From Monosiga brevicollis MX1 (lineage: Eukaryota > Opisthokonta > Choanoflagellata > Craspedida > Salpingoecidae): DNA of 64,000 nucleotides. Below, piece by piece: positions 15,581 to 27,726 of this stretch; position 1 is the first letter of the stretch, and every line of letters starts with the position of its first letter. The notes under the pieces were generated by a model. It saw nothing but the letters and a program-made list of their open reading frames with translations, did no database searches and was not told the DNA's origin. A program made the translations under genes and the position numbers. The DNA lies in NCBI RefSeq assembly GCF_000002865.3, contig NW_001865049.1, forward strand, positions 681,669-745,668. The letters are read 5' to 3'.

Positions 15581-17587
15581 ATGGCTTCAAACACGCAGGT
15601 ATGGCACAATCCGCTGGATCTCGTGCCCTTTCAAGTGGACCGCCAAGTCTACAACCAACGCGACTCTTTCATCTTTATCCCGTGTGCTGGCCGTTGCTGC
15701 GTTAGGATGCGTTGACATTTGACCCACGTACAGCCCAGCCTGCTCCTGACGTCCAAGATCTTAATCTCAAAAAGTTCAAGTGCGTCTTTGCAGCCGATGT
15801 GGTAGCCTTGCCCAACAATTCACACGGCGCAACCTCACGCTCTGCTTGGCACACAATCAGGCTCTTGCACTGGTCAGAAGGTGGCCTGGGCAGCACCGGC
15901 GTGTTCTTTGTCCTTGGTGATTCCGGTATGCTACTAACAATACTCCCCTCAGCAGCAGAGCGTGAGGGCCAGGATCGCAAGGTAGACACGTCGTGGTTTT
16001 GATTCTGTTGATCTCCCTGCCTCTCCCAGGGTGGTTTGTGATGAAGCCGGTAATGACCACCACGGCCGGTGAAGTGTATGGTGCTCTTTTGGGTCCCAAG
16101 ATTGGTGTTTCCTGCCCCGAACTTGCGCCTTGCCCGGACTACAGTGGCCAGGAGGTCAGCTCCATGGGGTTGAACAGCCCAAGCGTGGTCAGCCTTGCCC
16201 TTGGGCCGACAGCTCACCGCTGACATGCACACGTTCTGCTAGGAGCTCATCACCAGGCTCTCGTTCACCCGCATGACCAATCCTGGCGATAAGCCGCGTC
16301 TCAAAAATGATCGTGTCAACGGCTTCACCATCATGTCATATGTGCCGGTGCGTCATGCCCACCGAGTGTTTGTCGAAATTACGATTATGGTTTTATTTCA
16401 CGGCCCTTTGACAACTCTTGTTTTCTCTTTTTGATCAGGGAATTCCTCTGGCCAGTTGCGCCATGTTGGTGTTGCCGGAGCAATCTGGTCAGCTCGATTC
16501 TTTATTTCACTTCTCTTGCTTTGGGAGGGGCTTGATTTACATTTCTGATTGCCCGTCTCGTCGTGCTTTTCGTCATGGAGCGCTCATGCTACCCCTTTGC
16601 TCTGCCACGCAGGTCCTCAAATTTTACAAGATCTTGGCCACATGATGGTGCTTGACCTCGTCATCAACAACCATGATCGCGTTCCCCTCGGTTAGATCTG
16701 GCCCCCTCGACTCTTTCCTGTGTGCACCAGCGCGCTCTAGCCTGACTGTGAAGCATGCTTGATGGGGTCGGCAGCTCACCATAACAGCGGCAACCTGGCG
16801 AACGTCATGCTCAAAGGAGATGTGTCCAAGCCAACCAACGACTTTCGCGCCGTGAGCATTGACCAAGGGGCAATTGTGATCAACCACGATGATGTAGGCT
16901 GGCGGATTCATCAATCTTGTTTGCCTTCTACACTTTGCTCCGCCTCATCCCCTCACGTCGACGAGCGCTCCCTCCTCTGCTACGCTATCAGATGCTGCAA
17001 AAGTATCGTGAAGACTTGCGACAAGTCACCATCGACATGAAGCAGGAAAATTATACCAGCCAAGCTTTCGACCGTGTGCGCAAGTGCTTTGTGGACGGGT
17101 AAGGGCGTGTGGAGGCGTCGAATGCCTCAACCAACCTTGCTTTCCTAATGCCGGTGTTGGCTCATTATTTATTTTAGCGCTGGCCACGAGCTGACGAAGG
17201 ACCAACTCAAATCCATGCGCGAAGGATTCAGCAAAGGCATCGAGGTGCGATAAGTGCCATTTTGATTATGAGAACGAAATTATTGGTCCTGACAGCTGCT
17301 TCTGGCCTATGACTCCTCTAGGAACTTCAAATCGTTGAGGATTCCCAACCCAAACTGTATGAAGAAACACTCGCTCAAACAAAGGCAATCTTGGGTGGCA
17401 CGGGTACGTTTTTTTTTTTTTTTTTTAACACTCTGTACGACTGGAAGTGGCTGTGTGACTTACACTGGGTTCTACCTGTTCAATAAAAACCACAGGTCGC
17501 GTGCTGGCATGTGGCTTGGACCATCTGGACGCCAACTTTTTCCGTGGCAACGCGCTCGTCGTGTTGGAGGCATGGGACTCGGCGTAG
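15581..17587 (+). CDS. Actin-fragmin-kinase-like protein kinase
   Basis: Multi-exon gene from ATG 15,581 (MASNTQVWHNPLDLVPFQVD) to TAG 17,585-17,587. A glycine-containing strand (GLGSTGVFFVLGDSG) joins across an intron to GWFVMKPVMTTTAGEVYGALLG, the position of an ATP-binding Lys. Next come ELITRLSFTRMTNPGDKPRLKND and LGHMMVLDLVINNHDRVPL (about 16.6-16.69 kb). NSGNLANVMLKGD and FRAVSIDQGAIVINHDD (about 16.79-16.9 kb) follow. The DxVINNHDRxP...N...N...DQ layout fits the catalytic domain of actin-fragmin kinase (Physarum/Dictyostelium type), where N-D-R acts as the catalytic loop and a later D binds metal. That family phosphorylates actin. The C-terminal exons are helical. No kelch repeats are seen. 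The family call is by motif memory and needs a profile search. Confidence 0.6.
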
Positions 17588-17849
17588 CCAAGGCTCGATG
17601 GACAAGACCTGACATCGTATTCGTAAACAAGAAATTCAGCTCGATTTTTCAATGCCAGTTTGAAAGACGAAGGTTGGCAGGAATACCACACATTGATATC
17701 CCGCCAAAGACCTAGAACCCCAGGTTACCCCCTCCCCCGTGAGGAAAAAAAAAAATGATAGCATAGAATGAAAAAGTCAGGGATGTCAAAGAAAAGCACG
17801 GTGGCCAAAAGAGATGTCCGGCATCTCGATGACTACTGGCTTTGTGAAA

Positions 17850-19714
17850 CTATGAGAGGAAACAGCGACATATTTGATGCTTCGTGAGAGAGGCCACGCC
17901 TGCAACCGGGTCAAACTGACAAAGGGCATAGTACATACGCTTGGGACGATTGGCCATGGAAGGAACTTGCGGTGGCGGGGGGCTCATGATGAGGGGCGGC
18001 GGTAAACCGTCAAATTCAGACACGGGCGCACCAAAAGGTTTGGGGCGATACACCGGAGGGCAGCGCACGTAGGAGCGAAGTTGAAAGGAAACGTGGGCGA
18101 GTGGATGCATCAAAAATGACAACACATCAGTCAGGTTGATGCAGTTGTGAGGAAACTTAAAGGCATCATTCAGGACCCAGTGGTTCCCATCGCGGCGCAC
18201 CACGTGATGCATGGGCAGCTTGTTGCTGACAACTGATATCACAAACGCGGCGGCCGCGCCCGAGTTTGCGCTGCCATGCACGTTGGAGGATACGCGCACC
18301 AAATAGTGACCCTCAGCGTTGCCTCCGTCAATACGAAGACGGCGGTTCGCTTCGTGGCGGTCAATCTTTCCGTGGAAAAAATCGGGAAAGCCACCAATTT
18401 CTTCGCGCGAAAGCTTGGGAATTACGATTGCCTGACGCAGTGCCCCGGGGACGGCCGCGTTGATTTGCATTAGGATGGACGAGAGGTCGCTCGCCTGGCG
18501 TACTGTGCGAAATTGCTTGCTACCCGGCATGGAGTACATAGTGCCATTGTCCGCGATCAAATGGTGCTCGATGCCATGGTCAATGACCAGTGACAAACAG
18601 AAGCGACACGCGTCATTCGCGTCGCGCAACTGCCGTTCGCGCACCAGAAAAAGTCCCTGGCCCCGGCCAAAGCGCACCAGCAGCTGTTCAGCCTTGTCAC
18701 GATTCAAGTACGTGCCATGAACCCACAGTGGTTGAATGGCGCCTGCTGACAGATGAGGGTCGATACCACGAGCCCACCGGTAAATGTCTTCCGTGTCATC
18801 ATCGGGCAAGCGCTCGTAGGCCTTGGAGTAGTCGTTGCTTTGGCCAGCATCCCCATTCTCTGCTCGCTCACCCAGCACAGCTGGCTTCAGGTAGTCAACA
18901 TCATTCATTGCGGGGTCGTGCTCATCCCCATCCGTAGCATCCTCATTGATAGCGTCCAAATCCATGTCGCCCTTGCCAGCATCGAGGTTGTCCTGAGACT
19001 GATTGAGAGAGGGACGAGGTGGTGCATCGGGAAGCCCCGCAGCGGCGCTTGCAGCTTGCGTTGAGTCAAGTTTGCCAGTCGATGGGCTGTCGGGGTGGCT
19101 GGCATTGACAGGCTTGGATTCAGCCAACTCGACCTCGGCTGCTTGGACGAGGGCATCGTTCACAGTGGCCAGGAGTGGGGAAAAGTCATTCTCGTACGCT
19201 TGGGGGCGGGTTGCGTCTGGGGCATCAGGTTCAACTTTAGATTCAAAAGTTTCGGGCAAAGGATTTACAGGTGCATCGAGGCCACTGCCCATGTCCAGGT
19301 CATAGGCACTTTCAGTCTTGATGCCTTCGCCCTCACCACCTTCTGTGCCGGCTGCCATGGCGGCCGAGAGCATAGGTAAATCAAAATAAAGCAAAGACTC
19401 CTCATCATCATCATCCTCACAGCCGAGTGTGATGAGCCGCCGTGCTTCGCTCGAGCCAGCGGTCAAATCGCCAGCGGCTTCATTGCCAAAGCCAAAATCA
19501 ACCACATTCTCTTCATCATCGCTCTCCTCCTCGATAGTGGCGTCAACCGGTCTGACAATGGCCCCAGGCCAGGGGCGTCGCAAAAATAAACAAGACAATA
19601 TGAGTGCGGCGAGCCAACTGGCCAAAGAAAATTGGACATGCAGATGGACAACAGGCCTAACCTGCGAACATCACCGTAAGCCATATCGGTGGGCCCGATA
19701 TCGCTCAGATCCAT
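17850..19714 (-). CDS. Tandem SH2-domain adaptor protein
   Basis: Exon 1 starts at ATG 19,714 (MDLSDIGPTDMAYGDVR), splices over about 110 bp and continues in one long exon to 17,850, giving about 575 residues. The first half is acidic and disordered (EEESDDEEN, CEDDDDEESLLYFD) with tyrosines in VDYLKP, NDYSKAYERL and DIYRW. SH2-1 (about 18,400-18,730) starts WVHGTYLNRDKAEQLL and has GLFLVRER with the phosphotyrosine-binding Arg. SH2-2 (about 18,050-18,370) starts FFHGKIDRHEANRRL and has GHYLVRVS, also with the Arg. The tail is Pro-rich (PPPLIMSPPPPQ). Two intact SH2 domains separated by only a few residues resemble the paired SH2 modules of SYK/ZAP70 or SHP proteins, but no kinase or phosphatase domain follows. 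It likely binds doubly phosphorylated tyrosine peptides. Confidence 0.88.
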
Positions 19715-19974
19715 GCTCAAAGGCTCTCTATCAGATGCGAGACACGGGCAAGGTCAGTTGCTTGTGAAGCCATCAAAACGTAGACCAGAACATGGGCGAA
19801 AAGTAAGGAAAGAAAACCGAAAACGGGAAAACAAAAGCAAAAACAACAGAAGCCTACCCAACAGCCGTGCCGTAAAGGGAGTCAGCAGTGGTTGTTCTGC
19901 GTTTGGATGCGACAAATGGAAGCGGAAGCAGGCGTGAGCGACAGCTTGTTGACGATAGAGCAGACTTCAGGGTC

Positions 19975-21509
19975 TTACACAGCTACAACCGGCGCTGCGG
20001 AGAGTGCGCTTTCAGACGTGGAAGGCTGACGGTCCGCTGCAGGTTCAACAGCCAGTGAAGGCTCAACAGCAGTCGCCGGGCCTGAGAGGGCTGCCGCGCT
20101 GTTGTCCCCGTATGTATCCTCAGGGGCAACGACAGCTACTACCGGCTGCGCAGCTGTCGGCAAGGCTGCCGGGGCACGAGGAGTGACAGGCTCGGGTTGA
20201 GGTGACGTGACCTCGACCAGGTCGGTTTCACCGGGCTCGTCGCTATCTGCCACCGGTGTCGGCACTGGTGTGGCTGGGGCACGAGGAAGGACAGGGTCGG
20301 GTTGTGGTGACGTGGCCTCGACCAGGTCGGGTTCATCAGGCCCGCCATTGTCGGCCACCGGTGTCGGTACCGGTGTGGCAGGTGCCGAGGACTCGGAATC
20401 CTTTGGCAAAAGCGGCTCCTCGGTGGAATGCACGGTCTCATCCAGTTGAAAGACCTGGACCATGGTACGAGGCGCGGATGTCAAGATGGTCAAAGAGGAA
20501 GCGCGCGATTTGGGAGTTGGGTGTGTGTGTAGCTCGGTTAGAACGTACTGATGGGGTTTGGCGGAGGCGAAACGGATGAATAGCCATATTTAAATCACGA
20601 CGCTGATAGAATTTGACCAAGGCTTCCAAGGACTGTGGGACAACGCAAAAATTTGAGCGACCTCGGGCACGCGCAAAATTGGGTGGAGTGGTCGACTCGT
20701 TACCAACCTCAAACGTGGGCTGCACGGCGTAGGAATGGTCTACAGCGGCTTGAAATCTACCATCCGAATGTGCCACATTTGAGAGCTATGACGTGAATGG
20801 CAGATCGTGCCTCCTGGGAGCTGGCCAAGACGCACGATGATACCATACGCCACACGCTTACTTTTGCTCCTCATTCTCGATAATGGCAAAATGGTCGACA
20901 CCGGTACCATTTTGGACAGCAAGGTGGGTGGTCTGGGTTTTGGGGTCCTTGTAAATCACAAAGTCCCCTTGACTTTGGAGCTACACCAATTGAAATTCAA
21001 CGCCGAGGTTAGCACACCGGTTGAAGTTCAGTGCTGAGGTGAGCGGCCCCCGGGTCTCAATCGCGGCATCCGAATATTGGACGAACCAGGAGAAATTCAT
21101 GTATCGCATCGCGCGGAGCATTGGGTTGGAGCCAGGGCTGCTGCTGGCCGTTCGCATCAAAAGAGCTTCGAGCGCTGTCTGAAAACGTTTGGGCATGGGC
21201 ATCAGGCAACGGCTATCGCACACGGTGGGCAGGAGAATGGCCACATCAGCTGAGACAAGATGTTTGGTGCCCTACAATCGGAGCCGCGAGTCAAAAAATG
21301 TCTTACGAGACCATCCTCGTCGCATTCCACCTCAGGATCCGCCACGGGGAGTGTCGAGGCAGCCTGTGAAGGGCTGCAGGAAAAAGTCGAATTGAGGAAG
21401 CGATGAACACACGCTGCATGGCGTCTCAATGACCAGGCCCAACTCGAGCGTCAAGCGACCCCCCCCGAATCGGAAGCAGCCAGGTCAGCGCCTTGAAAGA
21501 GCAGGCCAT
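19975..21509 (-). CDS. Degenerate SH2-domain protein with Pro-rich repeat tail
   Basis: Exons were read from about 21.5 kb leftwards. A possible start is ATG 21,509 (MACSFKALTWLLP). A helical exon (RFQTALEALLMRTASSSPG, about 21.1 kb) follows. The SH2 core is SQGDFVIYKDPKTQTTHLAVQ then VDHFAIIENEEQ (about 20.87-20.98 kb). DGRFQAAVDHSYAVQPTFE and SLEALVKFYQRRDLN (about 20.6 and 20.74 kb) complete the domain end. In the FLVR position it reads F-V-I-Y, so the usual Arg is Tyr. The exon-phase join after NEEQ is off by one nucleotide, so that boundary or the sequence needs checking. The last exon is low-complexity, with two near-identical 35-residue Pro/Val/Asp units. It lies 261 bp upstream of the tandem-SH2 gene on the same strand. 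Confidence 0.62.
20170..20400 (-). repeat. 105-bp coding repeat, two units
   Basis: Two direct copies in the tail exon encode APATPVPTPVAD....E..LVE.TSPQP.PV..R. The nucleotide similarity is high, so the duplication is recent. Confidence 0.8.
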
Positions 21510-22628
21510 GGGTAAGTGACGGGTGGATTGCTAGAGCATACCTTTCGTTTTTGCTCTGGGCCTTTCCCATGGCGCCGGCCGTGAGATGAGAACGGGCGTA
21601 TCACGGTGCTGAAGCCGATGAATTTGTCCGCAGGACGTCGCCGTGCCGCTCGCCCACCCAAATCAGGCAGGCTCCGACCTTGGAACGCACGGTTCGATCT
21701 TCCAGAACAGCACGCTTTCCACCCTGGACTCGAACGAGCGCCAGAGCTGCTTAAAATCCACACGGGCTTATGCACGAGGCTACCCCATCAGCCGCACGAC
21801 ACACACGGGGCGCTGCCAAAAAAGAGAAATGAGAGAGAGAGAGAGAGAGAGGAATGAAATGGTTTGAAAAAGAGCGAGAGAGATAAATGAGAGAGAGAGA
21901 AGAAGAGAGAGATGAATTGACCAAAAGAAGAGAGAGGAGATTTAGAGAGAGATTTAGAGAGATTTAGAGAGATTTAGAGAGATTTCGAGAGATTTAGAGA
22001 GATTAGAGAGAGATTTAGAGAGATTTAGAGAGATTTAGAGAGATTAGAGAGAGATTTCGAGAGATTTAGAGAGATTTAGAGAGATTTCGAGAGATTTAGA
22101 GAGATTTAGAGAGATTTCGAGAGATTTAGAGAGAGAGATTTAGAGAGAGAGAGAGAGAGACAGAGAGAGAGATGAATGAGAGAGAGAGACAGACAGACAG
22201 ACAGAGAGGCAAAAAAAGATCGAGTCACACGTTGTTCGCTTTTACGATGACTTTTCTTCGTTTTCTAAAGGATTTTTTTGTTGCCGCTGTAAAGACTTTG
22301 CCATAGCTTGCTCCCTAGTTTCCGCTGGTGCAAAAGTACCATGCTCGCCTTTCCCACCGGCGTTGCCGGCCAAGCAGACAAGGACGTAAGAGGTGTCACC
22401 TCCCTCTCTTTCTCTCTCTCTCTTTCTCGTAGATGGACATCCTGCATCTGAAGCATGGTGGGTTGTAGGGTTCCTCAAGCGCACATGTTTTGGAACCAAT
22501 CAAAAACAAGCAATCTATTGCGCGTCATGGCCACATGTCCACCATGTCAGCTACACAGGGGGTGGATTGTGCATGGCACAACGTGTGCAGATGCATCCAA
22601 TCACAACGTCGGCGGTCTCTTTCTTTCA

Positions 22629-22661
<33 letters not shown>

Positions 22662-22995
22662 CCAAATATAATACGAGCAGAGGGGCGGGTGTACTCAGGT
22701 ACACGTGGCATGGACTCGGAAAATAGATAAATCTCCTTCCAGGGCCTCGTCTGGCAGCAGAAGACCGTTCTTATGCTAGCGAGCTCGGTTGGACAGGGCT
22801 AGACCAGTTTTCATTGATGCTCGGCATTGCTTTGGACTTGCTGCAGGATCGCCAAGTCTCGACGCAAAGCGGCCAGAACCGCACGATAGGTCGTTTGTTG
22901 AAGCTCAGCAGTGCGAACCTATGTCATGTATGCAGACCGCCATGAGCCCAAGGGGCAAGAGGGTCAAGCCACAACGCCTCAAAGATCGAGCAGCG
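21510..22995. repeat. Intergenic region with GA and GAGATTTA satellite
   Basis: From about 21,828 to 22,200 the sequence is GA repeats with an 11-13 bp unit GAGAGATTTA (variant GAGATTTCGA) repeated about 15 times (21,940-22,140). An (AAC)n run lies at 22,630-22,662. A short exon-like frame (FKQLWRSFESRVES, minus, about 21.7 kb) might belong to the SH2 gene, but a stop follows it. Otherwise no gene is recognised. This is the 3' side of the ankyrin gene that ends at 22,996. Confidence 0.7.
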
Positions 22996-25002
22996 TCATA
23001 CCGTCGTGAAGAGCTGCTCATGGCTCGAACCCAAGCGTCGGCGATAGGCACGCATATAGCGCCGCCGCCACTCGCGCGTGTGAGAGGGCAAATGTTCATC
23101 GCCCCCTTGGGCCTTTGTGGTGTCGTTTCCTGATTGTGGTGCAGTCGCTCGAGGACTTGCACTTGGTCGAGCAGGACCACCAACACCACCAGATCTCCGG
23201 CGCTTGGAAAGGTAGCTTCCCCCGCGACCACGCGGTTGCTGGGTACGCTCTATGCTGGGACTTGAAGCTTTATCGCGCGTGTGATTAGGAAGAGTAGCCA
23301 GAGGCATACTCGGTGATGCAGCAGAGTGGCTACGAAGGCGTCGGGAGCTGGATTGCTTGTCAACCGCAGAGTTCTTTAGTCGCTGTTGAGCAGCGGTCAC
23401 TTGGGCCTGCAGAGAGGCCAACTCTTCCGGGGTTCGGATGGACTTCTGCAAAGCAAGAGCCTGCACAGCCTCGGCCAGCGCGGCCTTTCCTCGTCCGTGT
23501 GTCTTGGCATGTGCCAAAAGNGCGGGCCAGCATCTGAAAGGAATACGTGGCGCAATAGCATGAGCGTCGGGTGTACTTGACGGATCGTGACTTTATCCTA
23601 TAATGTGTAGGGCCTACCGCAGCATGACCTTCATGCACGCAAATGTCGATGACGGAAGGTACGCCACCACTTCTGATCCAAGGGAGCGTTGCTCCAGCGT
23701 GTTCCTCGAGAACGTGGACGCAGTCCAAAGACCCAACAGCAACGGCCCAATGCAGAGCTGAGCGTCCCGTAAAATCCATTCTGGTGGGGTCAGCGCCGGC
23801 ATCCAGCAAGATTTTGACGACAAGTCGATAGTCCTGCGTTTATCGCGCATTGGGTAAGGTGAGAGTGAGAAGATGGGTCACAAAAGCCAAAGAAGTCGGG
23901 GTCGAGCGCTCGACTGCACCTGCAGACATGCTTGCATCAAGGGTGTTTGTCCTTTCTTGTCCGAGGCGTCGGGATTGACATTGTGAGCGAGCAGTGTCTT
24001 AACACCAGAAACACAGCCCGCACGGACGGCACTCAACAGCGGGGTGTTGCCCTATTCGGCGCGGACTCGTGTGAGCTGACAAGATACCCTGGTTCTTCTT
24101 GGTTGGTGTTAGGTTGGAACTTGGCCTTGATACGTTGTCGTCCCCATACCTCGCGGTCTTGGGCATTGAAATCAGCATTGTGCGTCAAAAGAGCTCCGGC
24201 AAACCGAGCAAGGTCATGCTGGCTGACAGCCACGTGAAGAGGGGTACGGCCACTTGTATCGCGTTGGTGTACATCCAGTTGTCCATGTTCGTCCGCCACC
24301 GCATGATAGTGACGCCTAAAGACCAATGATGCATGGAAACAGGATGAGAATGGGTAGCAAAGGCGCGAGTACAACGCGGCGACAAAGAAGGTCTGGGTGT
24401 CCTTGCACGACGGTGACATTGAAGAGAAACGGAGAGCTAAACGCTCGTAGAAAGTTGAACCGAGGGCGTCACGCATTCACAGAGTTTAAAGAGAGCAATA
24501 CCTGAGATGAAGCCAGGCCAGGTCGAGCGAGGGTTCTGAAATCAGAACGAGAATACAGTGTTGTGAGTCGGTGCGTGTCAGAGCACATCCACCCTTTCAC
24601 AATGTTGGGGGACAGCAGTCCGGACTGACCAGGGAAAGAGGTGTCTGAGCGTGAGAAGCCTGCTTGTTCGCCAAGTTGATGTGTGGTGTGCGCTTGGCAA
24701 TTGTCTTTGCGTAGCGTGGAGCTGAGCGTGGCAGCACTGAGCGTGACTAGAGCCACGGCGGCGAGGCCCAAGATCAGTGTGCGATTGGGAGATTGGCTGC
24801 CTGCTCGTGCCTCCTTGGTTGTTGTTGGTAGAAGAGTGCTGATGCAAAACGGTGGTGGAGGGTCATCGTCGTGTTGCGAGTATTGTGGTGGCAGTTCAGG
24901 AACCCTTGAGGTGCCCTCTGGCTGAGACTGCAAAGGTTGTAGCTGGGCCAAGCACGGCTCAAGGACCCCCAGGATTCCAAGGACGACCACAAGAAGACCC
25001 AT
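22996..25002 (-). CDS. Signal-peptide/TM/ankyrin-repeat protein with Notch-like ankyrins
   Basis: Starts at ATG 25,002 with signal peptide MGLLVVVLGILGVLEPCLAQ. A short Pro/Gln-rich ectodomain of about 60 residues follows, then TM helix TLILGLAAVALVTLSAATL and basic STLRK. The inside has at least five ankyrin repeats spread over exons at 24.3-23.6 kb: DTSGRTPLHVAVSQHDLAR, GNTPLLSAVRAGCVSGVKTLL, KKGQTPLMQACLQ, DFTGRSALHWAVAVGSLD and SVIDICVHEGHAA. SALHWAVAV and the EGHAA repeat look like repeats 5-6 of Notch intracellular domain. The C-terminal exon (23,520-22,996) is basic and disordered, with several Arg clusters that could act in nuclear targeting. No EGF, LNR or kinase domain is visible. 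Base 23,521 is N, inside the last ankyrin region. Confidence 0.75.
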
Positions 25003-27239
<2,237 letters not shown>

Positions 27240-27726
27240 CTAAAATCTTTTGGCGTGCATTGTGAAAGGTAAGAGGTCATCTGATATGGGCGGCGGCACG
27301 ACATGTGCCAGTGAACCGACTCACAAGCCCAACAGAACAAAACCCAAACACCATAGAAAAAGAGAGAAGAAAAAAAGGACGAGATCCACTCGTCAGCCCA
27401 TCCTCGCCCGCTCACCCTCGACTTAGAGGGTTAAAGCCCCTTGTACTGGAGCTGAACGGACAACCCGTATCAAAAAGCCACTCACTGTGTTTTGCCTCCA
27501 AAACCAAGAATGCGGGGCTGTTTGGGTTGGGTGATGCGATTGCAAGTCGTGTCATGTGTGACCGTGCCAGGCAGAACCGAGTCCCGAACATCCCACGTTG
27601 GATGTGCTCCTCTAGGTTGGTCTTTGAGGTGGCGACACCAAAGATCACGTCATTGGGTTTGACTTGGATTGCGTGTCCAGACACGAGATCATCCCTGATC
27701 ATGTACAGCAAGTGCCCAGCTGCCAC
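27240..27726 (-). CDS. Possible last exons of an unresolved gene
   Basis: A minus-strand frame reads DDLVSGHAIQVKPNDVIFG, then SKTNLEEHIQRGMFGTRF and PAFLVLEAKH. It ends in a perfect GTGAGT donor near 27,475. Splicing to an acceptor near 27,280 gives NDLLPFTMHAKRF and a stop at 27,240. The IFG...RGMFG...FLVL pattern faintly recalls DCD/PUA-like folds, but I would not name it. No upstream exons could be joined convincingly. Confidence 0.3.

Noticed and set aside
17850-19625. Single-exon reading of the tandem-SH2 gene starting MASWLAALILSCLF, suggesting a signal peptide
   Set aside because: That hydrophobic start is intron; splice sites link the coding exon to MDLSDIGPTDMAYGDVR, giving a cytosolic protein.
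21828-22200. Regular short repeats that might suggest a CRISPR array
   Set aside because: The units are 10-13 bp with no spacers, in an intron-rich eukaryotic sequence; it is a minisatellite.
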